Shown here: one piece after another, positions 22,665 through 34,748 of the stretch | Numbering within the stretch: the stretch's first letter is position 1 | Layout of the letters: every line of letters starts with the position of its first letter | Source of the DNA: Icerya purchasi | Taxonomy: Eukaryota > Arthropoda > Insecta > Hemiptera > Monophlebidae | DNA length: 64,000 nt | Assembly: GCA_039619475.1 (NCBI GenBank) | Contig: CM077115.1 | Span: forward strand, 36,902,083-36,966,082 | Direction: 5' to 3' | Program-made: the position numbers and the translations under genes | Notes under the pieces: model-generated | What the model was told of the DNA's origin: nothing | The model's database searches: none | Seen by the model: the letters and a program-made list of their open reading frames with translations, nothing else

Positions 22665-23358
22665 TGTATATATATATAAAAAAATTGGCCATTTTGGCCT
22701 TGCAAGGGGCTGTGTCCCTTGACCCCTCTTGATTTTATTTCTGTCTCGTTCTCTTCTATACTTCGTATAAAATGATCAAAATTTACAACGTAATTCTTAC
22801 TGGCATCAACACAAAAAAAGTAACATAATCACAAAAATCCTATCCTAACATCATTTAACTTTCATCATATAAAATTAAAACATTTTTTCGTTACATAAAA
22901 TTGTGACATTTTTTAAATAACAATAACAAAAATCCTATAAAATATAACAAACGTTACGTAAAATTAGGACATTTTTTTGGGACATTTTGCGTTACATAAA
23001 ATTGGGACATTTTTTTGGAACATTTTTTCTAATGGGAGGGGTAGCCTAAGAATTACGTTGTAATTAATATATATAAACTCGGCCATTTTGGACTCGCAAG
23101 GGGATGTGCCCCTTGATCTCTTGCTTACATTTCCATCTCTTTCTCTTCTATACTTTGTATAAAATGATCAAAATTTACAATGTAATTCTAAATCGGTCCA
23201 TATGAATATAATAACATAATCACAGAAATCCTATAAAATATAACAAACGTTATATAAATTTGAGACATTTTGCGTTACATAAAATTGGAACATTTTTTTG
23301 GGATATTTTTTTGAATGAGGGGTAGCCTAAGAATTACGCTTTAATTAATATATATATA
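22665..23358. repeat. Tandem duplication inside the hAT-like element
   Basis: Unit 1 (about 396 bp) and unit 2 (about 298 bp) both start with a TATATATAA tract followed by GGCCATTTTGG, CGCAAGGGG or TGCAAGGGG, GTATAAAATGATCAAAATTT, and end at GGGTAGCCTAAGAATTACG. Unit 2 lacks about 97 bp from the middle of unit 1. Confidence 0.85.
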
Positions 23359-23519
23359 TGTGTGTGTGTATATTGTAATGGAATATATTTATTCATAAAT
23401 AGTACACTAAATCATTATAGTTAATTATTGTATATGCAATATTTGAACACTACAATAAAAACAAATAAAAAACAGTCGTTTCCATGGAATTCATAAAAAT
23501 TTTATTTATTTATTTATTG

Positions 23520-23800
23520 TCACAAAAAAAAAAAACAACAAAAAAAACGGCGCTTTCGGCTACTCCTTGGGCCATATGCAATCGGAGACTGCGAGAGGTA
23601 TTAGATTAGGTGTAGAAGTTTAAGAGGTTTTTCAAAAAGAAAAAGAGGTTGTTAAGGTGAGTAAAGTCTTCAGAAAGAATTTCGAGAATTGAGTACGGAA
23701 GATTAAGAAATGATCTTTGAGGTTGAAGTGAAGGACATGATAATAAGATGTGCGATATGTTGATAAAAATTTTAATTTTCTTTTCTTTCGTCAAAAATTG
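23520..23800 (-). pseudogene. LINE 3' end nested in the hAT-like element
   Basis: A minus-strand frame (23794-23606) reads ISHILLSCPSLQPQRSFLNL, then ILEILSEDFTHLNNLFFFL and LLNFYT at its stop. This matches the extreme C-terminus of RNase H-bearing LINEs (HILLECP..., then a helix ending in NFY). About 70 bp of 3' UTR and an A-rich tail passing into (AATA)n follow at 23535-23500. Only the last 60 codons survive. Its family differs from LINE-A and LINE-B. Confidence 0.7.
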
Positions 23801-23912
23801 AAAAGAAATAAATTTATTCTGAACTTCGGTCCATTTAACTTGAGCAGTTATTTCGCAGACATTCTGGGGGGGGGGGTTGAAAAACCCCTTCAGATACGGC
23901 CCTGTTCCTAAC

Positions 23913-24943
23913 CATTTTAATTCGTTTTTCCATTATATAGAAATAAAATAAAAAGGGGACAAATATTTATACAAATTACAAACAAAAAAAAAATATATAT
24001 TTATATAAATTAAAAATGGCAAAGAAATGTTATGTAAAAGACAACTATTATATCAAATATGTATATGAAATACTTGAAACGCGCGAATTGTGTTTTGAAA
24101 AACTCGTTCAGCCAGCGATCCGAGTGAGGGAAATTATTTTTCCTGGCTCGCCTCTTTCGACTATTTCGACTACTTCTTGCTGCAATGGGGGCGGTGTTGC
24201 ATTTGAATGTACAGTAATCGATTTTTACAGAAAACACATAACACATTTCACATTCCTCGCTGCAATGAACGACGGGTCTAAAAATTACGCTGTTGATCGC
24301 CGTAAAACGATTTGACTCAACGCTTCCAGACTGAGCATGCGCGCACATTTTATCTTCAATCTCGATGATACACATTACTACTTTGGAATCGCACGGATAA
24401 AAATTCGCGCAAATTACATGATCTTGAAGCGACACACAACTTGGCACTTCCAAATTGAATATGCGTGCGCAACCTTTTTCTTTCATTGGTACGTAGTAGA
24501 GATCGTTCGAAGCAGGGTTGCCAATATGTATGTTCTAAATTACCCGAAAGCCTCGATGGAAATCCTAATTTTTCGGAGAAAAAACCTTACACTTGCCTCA
24601 CAAATTATCATCAAAAAAATAAAAATACTTTTGCTATAAATTAAAATTATATTTACACGTTTTAAAAAATTGGAAAGATAATTATGTAGTTACACACATA
24701 CTCAGTTACATTATATTGATAAATTTTATTTTAATACAAAAATAAATCTTCCTTTATATTATCAATGCCTAGAAGGACGAGGATGTACTGAAAGAACGCG
24801 GATGCGCATACAAACTGAAAGATAACAAATAGTAGTGCCCTGTGGCGACCGACGCGATTCCCTGATATCTGAAATTGGATGGCATCAATGTTGCCATAAA
24901 ATGAACTCTAAAAATCAATACATTAATTAAAATAACATTATGT
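23913..24943. other. Unassigned DNA with a GC-richer patch
   Basis: The patch at about 24080-24520 is more GC-rich and CpG-rich than its surroundings, and is open for 158 codons on the minus strand (24486-24010) and for about 100 codons twice on the plus strand. None of these has a recognisable motif. A related block occurs twice in direct orientation: CGCTTCCAGACTGAGCATGC near 24321 and CACTTCCAAATTGAATATGC near 24445, each followed by a GCGC-rich word resembling an NRF-1-type site. This could be a promoter-proximal region or an eroded repeat. Confidence 0.3.
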
Positions 24944-24951
24944 TTAATACC

Positions 24952-25597
24952 AAGGGCGGATCCAGCAGGACATGGGGGGGGGGATTATATAATTACGTAA
25001 AATCTTCTACGGTAGGCAGTAGATTTGAGAAATATCCCTTGTTTCATAAAGAAACTCAAATAGCGACCTTTATAGAAATTTAAAAATGTGTTTTAAAAAT
25101 ACATAATTATTACAATTTTTAATTTAAAACTTTTGTATCCTATATTTAGTTATGAAAAAAATAAAACGAAATTATAAAATTATACCTTTAATATGGTAGT
25201 TTAGAAATAGTAATTCTGATAGTATTTCTTATATTAGACACTCTACTTTTTTTTTATTTCTGTTAGTAATCCGATCCCGATTTCTCCCCCATGAGGAAGT
25301 TTAAATATATATATATACATTTCTCATTGAACTACTATTTTTAATTAAAGGTACAAAATAAAAATTAAAAATAAATAAAAATGGCAAAAGATCGACGACA
25401 TTTAAAATAGAATAAAAATGGAACACATTAATAGTTTTACTAGAAAATAGTATTAAATGTTGATTATTAAAATCCATAGGTGTAAAATTCATACAAATCT
25501 TTTATAGCATAAATTAGGTTTCTCTGTTATAATAAATTTTTTCATAGAGGCTTTGGTTCTCGGGGGGTTCCTATTCCCCCTCTTGGATCCACCACTA
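24952..25597. mobile_element. hAT-like MITE (646-bp family), copy B, complete
   Basis: Flanked by a perfect 8-bp duplication TTAATACC (24944-24951 and 25598-25605). The left end AAGGGCGGATCCAGC and the reverse complement of the right end, TAGTGGTGGATCCAAG, share GG(T/C)GGATCCA. A 10-base run of G lies at 24974-24983. No coding frame is present, so it depends on a transposase in trans. It shows where copy A (4125-5410) was interrupted. Confidence 0.88.
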
Positions 25598-25605
25598 TTA
25601 ATACC

Positions 25606-26559
25606 GATTAGATATTGATTAATTAGTACGATTTAATATTGGTACTAAATTGTTTTTATTAAATTGAGAATTTCTCCGATTCAATGCTCCCCCCCCCCAC
25701 ACACAGATTACCCAATCAGACTAAAATTCCCCACAGTTTGGAGAGTTACCCACAAATTGGTAACTCTGATTCAGAGACAACTCTAGGCAGTAGGCACTAG
25801 ACAGTAGTAATGTGTGAAATAGTAAGCGTGTAGAGCTCTATTTCTGTCATTCGCTCTTGCAGATGTACCTTTTGATCTAACGCTACTTTTTTCTAGTAAA
25901 AATTTTGGCATTTAAATTCAACGAGTGTTACTTCTTTTTCTTTCCGATGTTAATATTCCTATTCGAAAATACTAAAAAAGCAATTTCGTACTGATTTGTT
26001 AGTTCCATCGCTTCCCCATTGACGCTAGGACCCTGTTACTTTCTATATCGCGTATCCACAGCTGTTGTTGTGTCGTATTTGAAATCAAATAACGTAATTT
26101 CCGTGAAACACAAATCGAATTAGTGAGTTCAAATAAAAAAAAAAGGTTAAAGTTTCTCCTTTTCTTCGAAAAGAAATAAACAGGTAAATATCGTTTATTT
26201 TTTTCCACGGGTTTGTTCGCCTTTTATATTGAAAGAACTTGCATGCATGATCAGTAACGAACGTTGTTGTTCACTGTGAAAAACAATATCAATATTATTT
26301 ACCGAGTGAAACTTTCTATTTGCCAGAAGCAATAAAACACATAAAACGCCTCTCAGATGTGAAATTGATTAGTTTGTATTTCAAAAATAAAAAAAATGAT
26401 TTAACCGGAGAAAGAGATTTTGCGCGTCCGCGATATTCTGCAAAGGGTTTTCTCGTAGTAATTAAATTTACAAAGGACAATTTTGTGCGTGGAAATAATT
26501 AAAATGACACGTATGTATGTAAAGACAGCCATTATGGAATGGTAGATAGTGTTGAACGG
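25606..26559. other. Unassigned AT-rich DNA
   Basis: A run of C (25689-25698) is the only distinctive feature. Open frames near 25999-26208 (minus) and 26320-26502 (plus) lack recognisable motifs. Confidence 0.45.
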
Positions 26560-27040
26560 CTTGCACATCAACTCTTTCAAGGGTCGACGTTTAAATCACC
26601 TCCGACAACAATTTCTGCTACTTTGGGTCCGTATGACAATAAATCGAACTCGAAAAAATCTTCACTATCGTCAATCGAAGTGCCTGGCGAGATGTGAAAC
26701 AGTCACACAAGCAGAACTCGTTGACATAGTGCTTTCGATGGTGCAAATATCATCTCCACATTCCTCACTGACCACACTAATTCTCCGTTATTGTTTGTCA
26801 AATCTCATCGGAATATGTCTTTTTCGTACATACTCCTTCAGCTCACACCCTTTCAACGTTTGAACTGAGTTAACCTCTCAGTGTCTAACCTCGTCGGCGT
26901 TATTAAGCCGTTTCGATTAACGTCATGATCTCGGTTTCGAGCAACAGGAAATCACTAATCAAATCTTCCTTATATGCTTTCAAACTCTGGACGTTGAGTG
27001 TCAGTAACGACAAATGCTCCGGGGACTGGCACCGCGTAAG
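26560..27040 (-). pseudogene. AP-type endonuclease domain relic (LINE or Helentron)
   Basis: On the minus strand, 27004-26905 encodes LLTLNVQSLKAYKEDLISDF, then LLLETEIMTLIET before a stop. This resembles the first blocks of AP-type endonucleases in mobile elements (LNxxSLxxH..D, then ...LxETWL), with the final Trp lost. About 300 bp downstream, 26625-26585 encodes VAEIVVGGDLNVDP, the GGDxN block. The expected spacing between these blocks is about 100 residues, which fits. The sequence between them has several stops. Both LINE ORF2 proteins and the endonuclease of Helentron-type elements carry these motifs; with no RT or helicase next to it I cannot choose. Confidence 0.45.
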
Positions 27041-29732
27041 AATTCTTTGCACCCGTGTCGATTATTGTGTGAAGTCGATAATTTTTCAAAACTTATTCCT
27101 CAACTCGATATTTACTTTATCACGAGCATGATGAAATTCTTATTCGTGAGGAACGAACCATCGAGAGATGTAACTCGCGACAATGCCACGTAAACACGAG
27201 CTGTTGCTGATCGTGGCTTTTATCGTATTCGAAATACAACTGTGTCGGTACGTCCTGATGACAATTTCTTCATTCTTTATTTCATTTCCATAGATTTGTG
27301 TAATTTCAATGCTAAATATTTCATTCGTCAAAAGTTCTCCGGTTTTCTTTAGTGTTCGTACATTTCATCGAAACCCTATTTTTCCTATACTTCTACGTAA
27401 TCACATTTCTTTCATTCATTCGACAAAAGTTTTATATATATATAAGAGTTTTTTTGTTTTTTTTGTAGATGCACCATTATTATGCATGACAGACGAACAT
27501 TATTACACGACTGACTTAAGACAACTAGCAGAAAAGGCTGTATTCTTATTTACGTCCCGCGTAACGCCTTCTCGCTTTAGTGTGATGACGTTTTCTTACC
27601 CATTAGGTCAGGGCTAAATCATATTCTATGCTGAAAGTTCCGATTTTAATTTAGAATAATAGTAGAGAAAACTGACGAGACGACGTTATTTTATTTTGTG
27701 CCTTTACATGACATGCATAAAAAAATCAATATAAAATTTTTGTTGTATTTTTAATCTTTCACAGTTATCCAGAGTGTTGCTATTTTACTTGATATTACGC
27801 TATTTCCTGATATTTCGATTTTCCGTGTCCGATTAATGTACTCGGATACCCCCTTCTTTTTTTTTTTTATCATTGCAGACGAGTGTCATAGCCGGCCGGT
27901 GGTCCGGGTATATATTTCGAGAAAGAACCCGTTAAAAAAATAATTAAATATGCATCGTACGGACGAATTTTAATAAAACGTTATTAAACACATATATATG
28001 GTATTTACTTTAGCGTTATTAGAACGTAATGAGATATTATACTGTGTGTCCAAATGTTATTGCGAAAAGTATGATGTCGATGGGTATGTGTGTACAATTT
28101 TATGATAAGGAGAACAATATTTTAGAATCGGTTTAAAATAACAATGCGGAAGCAGAATATGTTCCGACAACAACTACTTAAAACATTGTAGACTATTAAC
28201 GATTGCAGAGACACATTGTGTCGTATTATAAATTACAAAAAGGCCTTTCTCTATAGTTTAAGAAAATTTTCGCTTACCATTTGCTTCTGATAAGCTCTCA
28301 TAAATGTTTTTGTGCGGCGTTTCCCTAAACAGAATTGATACACATATACCATATATACATATACATATATTATATACATATACACGTGTGTACACACAGA
28401 GAGAGAAAGAGAGAGATAGAGTTTTGCCGATACCGAAACTGATCGATTTTTCATTAAAAATCGATAGTATTGACAAACTAATCAGCTCATCTAAAAAAAG
28501 GTTATCTGCAAGGTGTTACAAGGTGTGATATGCAATATCAGATGATCGGAAAAATTACAAAAACACACAATTCGTTGACTTATTATTATTATTATTATGT
28601 ATTACAGTATATGTAGGAAAACACTCCTCGCGTTGGTAACTATCCAGCGATTGAATCGATAACGGGCTAATTATATTCGATATTGCCGGCGCTTTCGATT
28701 AATCGCAAATACTGCGATGAAATTTTATAGTTCTCGTTTAATATCGACCGGTAATGTGTGATATCACTTTGTTCATCATCGCTGGTGGTAGTTTTACCTG
28801 TGTGTTTGGTTATTTCTTCTTCCACCGTTCTATTCGCGCTAATGTTTGAAAACAAATCACGGCCGTTTTTAAATTAAAATAAAACATTAAAAATTAAATT
28901 CGCAAGTGGTGTTGAATGCGAACGAAAAAGTAGAAATAAAAAGGACGACCCATGAATCCCTTTGCCGACATTTTCGTTAGGCCACGAACATACTCGGACC
29001 ATAGTCGACGGCTACGGCGTACATTTTCCGAAGTACGTACAACTTTATCAACCTTTAAAACATATGTTTTTTTATATTTAAAAAAAAATGTACACACATA
29101 TATATATATATATATATATAATATAATATATATATTACAAGTAATTATCTTTAGATTTTTATGTTTCCTTATTTTTCTTGGACGATAAGCAAAAATAAAT
29201 ACTTAACCGTTTGCGAACATTTAGAATTTTTGATCATCGGATTAATACAGGAATTAATCCTTTGCACAAAGTATTACAGATGACGAGAGCGATATTGGCT
29301 GACTTTGAAGGGTGAGACGAAACTTTAATTCCCATAAAAATTTACTCAGACCCGGTTTCAGAATGTTTAACCTGACACCTTTCGATTATAGGAAAATTGC
29401 GATTTGTGTTGGTACATCTTTTTTTTTTCTTTTTTTTTCAACGTGAGATACGTTTTCAGGCTAGTGGCAGATTCGCAGTCTGTGATTACCATTAATTATA
29501 CTCTCTTAAAGACAACGTGTGTTTTAGGCTCTTCGGAATATTCGAAGCATTTTAAGTTTATCTTTCTTTCGATTAAAAACGATATCACTCTACAAAATAT
29601 ACGAGTTCGGATCTAAATCCTAAAGAGGAGCAGGATTTCAAGAAAAAAGTGCATCATCAACACTGCTGCAAATTCTCGAAAATTCGTAAACGATAGTCGC
29701 GCGTCCTGCGAAATTACCGGTAAATAATAAAT
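27041..29732. other. AT-rich DNA, nothing recognised
   Basis: Several open frames of 60-100 codons lack motifs. A TTTTTTTGTAG pyrimidine-AG tract ends near 27469, but no credible exon follows it. (AT)n and (CA/TA)n tracts lie at 28339-28400 and 29098-29133. Confidence 0.4.
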
Positions 29733-29918
29733 ATGCTTCCGAAAATTGCATGTGATAAAATGAAGCCGATGCTGGTAGTTTTACCAGTACCTTTATTATT
29801 TATTTATGCCGCGCACGCGTTCGTAAGGTCTAGTAATTTCCGAGAATTTGTCAATTCGCCGTTGATGGATTTACCTGAACCGCTTTTCTTCAAACCTATC
29901 CCGATTATTAGTTCATAG
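29733..29918 (+). CDS. Possible small secreted peptide (hypothetical)
   Basis: A 61-codon frame whose second in-frame ATG (29760) starts with Lys-Pro-Met and then a hydrophobic core (LVVLPVPLLFIYAAHAF) ending in small residues, as in a signal peptide; cleavage after AHA would be plausible. The remaining part is short, has no cysteine, and ends PLFFKPIPIISS. The upstream context of the first ATG is AATAAATATG. I do not recognise the product and no neighbour supports it. The peptide-like layout may be chance, because hydrophobic frames are common in T-rich DNA. It could also be one exon of a longer gene. Confidence 0.25.
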   Translation: MLPKIACDKMKPMLVVLPVPLLFIYAAHAFVRSSNFREFVNSPLMDLPEPLFFKPIPIISS

Positions 29919-32900
29919 TTACTTTCAATTATCGCCGTTTATACCTAGTTAATAATCTTTTCTTCTCTTCACCTCCTCAACCAAGGCTGGTTCATTATCC
30001 GTACATTCTCATTGGACAGACATACATTCTCATTGGACAGACATACATTCACAGCAGTTCTATATACAACGCGAGTGTAGACAAGACTTGGCCTGAAACT
30101 AATTGTAAATGTTTGATGTACACGCAGTCTCGAGGGAGAAAATCACGGGCCTATAGTTTGTCATCCTCGCGACTATTAGCTACTATTTTACTTTTTATTT
30201 ATTCTATTAGTCGCCGCTCGTTAACTTTCCGATGTGGTGGTGAGGGATATTTCTAGTAACTCGGCCATCGCGAGGAACTTTATAATCGAAAGCGAAATGT
30301 TTTTCCGTTGATAAGTTCATTTAATTATATTATATATTTCCACTAGAAATGAACTGTTACTTAATTTTCTATAAAAGAGGTGCGCAATGAAAATAATAGG
30401 TTTCAATGCATCGTTAATTTAATTAGTTTTATTTTTGCCACCCGTTACGTGGGTCTTTTTTCTTTTTATTTCATAGGTGAATCGTTAAAAATGTAAACAA
30501 AAATGAGACATTAAAATAAATTTAGAATAAATAAAATTATACACGATCACCTTAATTCCCGCTAAAATGACTCTATCTCGCAAGAGTATACGATTTTCTC
30601 TCTTTTCGGTGAATTCGTCCCCGTTGATTCGATTTAAGAAAAGCTGGAAATCGCCTTCAATAAAGACCTCTTTTGTTTTGCTTTTTTAAATATTTTTTTC
30701 CGACTAACGCGGTTCGCTGGAAAATTGTTTAAACGAATGCACTTCAATTGCAGATACTTTTCTTTGCTTGTTTCAGAGTCACTAACACACATATATTACC
30801 GATATTTTCTTCCTTAAGATCGACCGCTTTGTTTTTTCTCCACCAACATCGTATATCATCGGTTACACTAGCGACGAGTTTTCATTCGCTCCCACATACA
30901 CACACACACCGGTTTATTTTATTTTTTCCACTGTTAATTGCGATATGTGTTATACGCTGTATTGTTTGCACTACTGAATTCAGTTTTCTCAGTTATTTTA
31001 GGTAATTACGAAATGGTCGGCCCCCCTTACCTTACTCGAACATCGGCTAGGCCAAGGAGATAAACTTTATTAAACGGTTAGACACTTTTTGGAATTTTTG
31101 CAAAGCTGCCACCAAAATCCACCCTGCTCACGCCAACGAGGGCTTACAGGGGGGGGGGGAGGGATTTTTAGTTTCATAGAAATTACACGTATACGAAAAT
31201 GCAGCAGTAGCACTGTAAGAGTAGCCTTCAGGATAAATAGTTTCTGTCGTAAGATTTTCCTTTTTCAGCGGTATCTATATTTTCTTCAGTCTGGGAATGA
31301 GGAATGCAACTTCATTAGTGAAAACGATTTCTTTATGCAAAACATCTGACCTCGTATGTTTTGGATTTTCGGGAATTTCCAAAGAAAAAAGTATCACTTT
31401 AGACTGCTCGATCAGTACAACATCAAGGCACACCACAAAACGTCAGCTCCGTTCAAGCAATTCGTTCCGTCAAAATTTTGTTCTACTGAGGTAATGCCTG
31501 TTTAGACATCTCGGCACACGTAGATATTGTGAAAAGTGAAAAAGTGCGATTTGTTGACTAAAGAAGCTCTGTGAGAAAGAGTGCCGCGCCACTATCACTA
31601 GGTGATGTAGCACAATCGTGGCACATAAATCTGCAAGCTCAATTTAATTCTTGCGACTGCCCGAATTAAAACTTTCTCGATACTTCAAAGTAGATTATTG
31701 CAATGTAAAAGAATTCGGTCAAAAATTGATATTACTATCAGACTGCAAATGAGCTATCACGGTCATTCATCGCGACCTTCCTCGAATTTGATCTCTGAAC
31801 AAGACCGTTGCCTCCACATCCGAATGATCTAAAGTTGACATTTGATCATAATTTCTTCTTCGAAGCCGAACAAAAAACATTAATGAACGATTTGATGTAT
31901 TAGCTCGTTGGTTTTCGGAGGAGTATTTATGTACGCTATTAACCGTGACATATTAATATCTCGATATCTCGAGATGTAAGAACTTTGTAATACGCCGAAT
32001 GGGGCTTATAACAAAATTGAAATAAAAATGTCAGCGAATATCAATTTCACAATGACCAGTCCCGTGACAATGTAAATTTGATTTCTATATAAATTATTAT
32101 TATAAAATATTTAGCAATTCAATTAGGCGGGAATTTTCGTTTTTCTGCCAACATGGACGATTCTTAGAAAGGATGCCATCAATGAACAATTTTTAGCCTC
32201 TCCGTCCCCGTTTGCGGTTGAATCCCGAATTTTCTTAGTAAAATGCAGCATCGCATTTGAAAGTAGTGGGTATATATTTTGAAAAAGGCTACACACCTTA
32301 TTCTATCTTTTTTTGTTATGCGAATCTTCTTCATTTAATTTATAATCTTACATATTAAAATACATAATTATATTAGGGAGTAAAAAATAACGGCTTTTAA
32401 GTATTTTATAACGGTTTCATAGCGTTACTGGTAGTGCGATAGGATATCGGACGTATAGAGTTTCACCTTTTAAGTTGACGTTTCTACACCGGGGCAAATC
32501 TTTTACACCGTGTCAAGAAATGACTAAGCAGAGTTCTCCACCCCCCCCCCCCAAAAAAAGGTCATTCTTTTATGTTTGCGTGCCATTATCCTATCCAAAG
32601 TCTAGCAAGATTCTTTTCATCTCTCTAGAAGGTCTTTCCTTGATTCTTTATCGCAAGTTTCGATTTGGTAACGTTTATAAAATTAAGACAGTCGCTGTCA
32701 TTCGTCTCATATTCTGCGGATTGTCTAATATATTTTTTAAATTGTTCACGTTCAGCCTTTTGGAGGTGGATTAACCGGAAGATTTGTTTAGCATACTTTT
32801 GCCCTGTATTTTCTTAACCGGTGCAATATTTTAGAATTGTTTCATGCAATTAAGTTCGGCCTAGCATTGTTGGATTTGAGGGGTCACTTTTGTGTAGCAT

Positions 32901-34748
32901 TTTGTAGACAAGAGGGTTCTTCTGTACCGCTATAGCAGAAAATTTGTCTCGGCATTTATAGAGGCCGATGTAAATTATAAAATAATTCTTTGCCATGTCA
33001 AATTTTCAAAGTCGACCGTTCTTTTTGCATTATTGCGAATTATAGATTGGTCGTATCTAATCTAGATAATTTTAAGGCAGCGTAAATGGTTTTTAATGAT
33101 TTTCTATCTGCTCTCTACTTTGTATGAACCGGGTCATTTTCAGTACATTCAGAGATTTTTTGACTGTTCATTTTTAAAAGTCTCCTGTTTGTATTATTTA
33201 TTTTAAGATCATTTTCAATCAAGTAAAATTGCGTAAACGTTCTTACGTTCGAAGATGATGTTCCTTTTTTAGTTTTTTTTTTCTCGTAAAAATTCATATT
33301 AAACGGAATTAAAGAGTTTTCTATGTAAATATATTCATATTTTTGGTTGTGTCCACATGGATGCTGTCAACGGCCGATGATTTCATGTATTTTCAAAAAC
33401 CCAACAACACAATAATGCCCACTGTAGATAAGAGGAACAAATAAATAATCTCGCGAGTTGATTGCTTGTTCATTGTGCTGCGTAGTTTGACGTGGAGTAT
33501 ATATGTGGTAAAAATGATTTGCCTACTTTCGGCTGTCTTTTTTTTTTTTTTTTTTTTTTTTTGGTCCGAGATTTTTTTAACATTGCTCCAGATTTATGTT
33601 GTTTTGGGGTTGTTAAAAAATCTTGCGTATGCCTATTTTTTTACTTTTCGAATGGTGCGTTTACATTTTGCTCGAGCTATTTGAAATATTTTAAAAATTT
33701 TTTTCTGCAAGATGACGTTTCATTATGGTTTGTTTTACAGTGACAGTAATTGTTTGAAGTTTGTTTTCTCGTTATTTTCGTGCGTACAGCGGTATACAAT
33801 TTCGGGCGGCAGCATTAATGGCTTAATTTATTATTTCGTTATCTATCTCGTTTGACGTTGGTGTTTTTCAACGTATACCACACACTCACACACATACACA
33901 CATATACATACATACATACAACATACATACATACATACATACATACATATGCAGTCTGAATCTATATAATTGTTTATTTTGCTTTTCGTTATCAAACGTT
34001 TTCATGGAAATTAATATGAAGAAATATATTAACTTTCAAACACAGCAGGGAAGAAGAAAGAGTATTCCGATTAGTAATGGGAACTGGGCCATTGCTGTAT
34101 ATTGGTGGGGTCCGTAGCTGAAAATTAGAAACCGAGCTGGAATGTTTGCTAAGTAAGATGAGATCGTAACGATCAATAATTGTTTTATCCTCTATCGTTA
34201 AGAATAGCGCAAATGAAGCGAACCGAAATGCTTTGAACAAAAACGAAAATAGGAGTCTCTGTAATTTTTTCCGCATGCTGAACCGAAATATAGATTTTGC
34301 GTATATGAAGAGGTGGGGTTCTTCGCATAGAGGTTGCATGCACACTTGTCTTCGGACTGGTTACGAGTGCCAATCGAACATTACTATTACCAACTGAATT
34401 TAGTACCCGTAGTGCAAAGCGCATGCAGATAAACGCGCCAGAAATCCATATTCCGATTTTGACCGGATTATTATTAGGCACACCTATAATATCTTTTTAG
34501 GTCTTGAGCAATGGACTTTATTTTAAAGCAACTTCTAAATATTTAACTTTCTCTGAACGTAACTGCGTGTCTCCTTCAAAAACAACCAAGAGTTGCAAGG
34601 GGTTTAAACTGTGCAAATGAAATTTTACTTGGTAAGCAAAATTGATTCGATATTCATCATGAATGGCGGAACCGTCGACCTGATATTTAAATGTTTCTTG
34701 TTAAAAAAGAAAACTTTTTTCGTACGAGTTATACTTCTACGTGTTTTG
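29919..34748. other. Mostly unassigned AT-rich DNA with short repeats
   Basis: A 21-bp unit (ACATTCTCATTGGACAGACA plus T) is repeated in tandem at about 30003-30045, with a third partial unit. There are a run of G near 31149-31158, a run of C at 32541-32552, a poly-T tract at 33538-33562 and a CA/CATA microsatellite at 33884-33950. No gene, RNA or transposon could be supported. Frames such as 33992-34345 (minus) have no motif. Confidence 0.4.

Larger units (their letters stand above)
22618..23904. mobile_element. hAT-like element with internal duplication and nested LINE tail
   Basis: The left end CAGGGCCGTATCTAGA and the right end TCAGATACGGCCCTG are inverted repeats. The flanks TTTTTAAC (22610-22617) and TTCCTAAC (23905-23912) agree at 6 of 8 positions, as for an aged 8-bp target duplication. 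CAGGG...CCCTG ends are typical of hAT. No transposase is visible, so it is non-autonomous. Inside, a unit is tandemly duplicated (22665-23060 and 23061-23358) and a LINE 3' end has inserted (23520-23800). An 11-base run of G lies 28 bp from the right end. Confidence 0.8.

Noticed and set aside
24010..24486. 158-codon minus-strand frame
   Set aside because: No recognisable domain; both strands are open over the same GC-richer patch, which suggests that few stops arise by composition.
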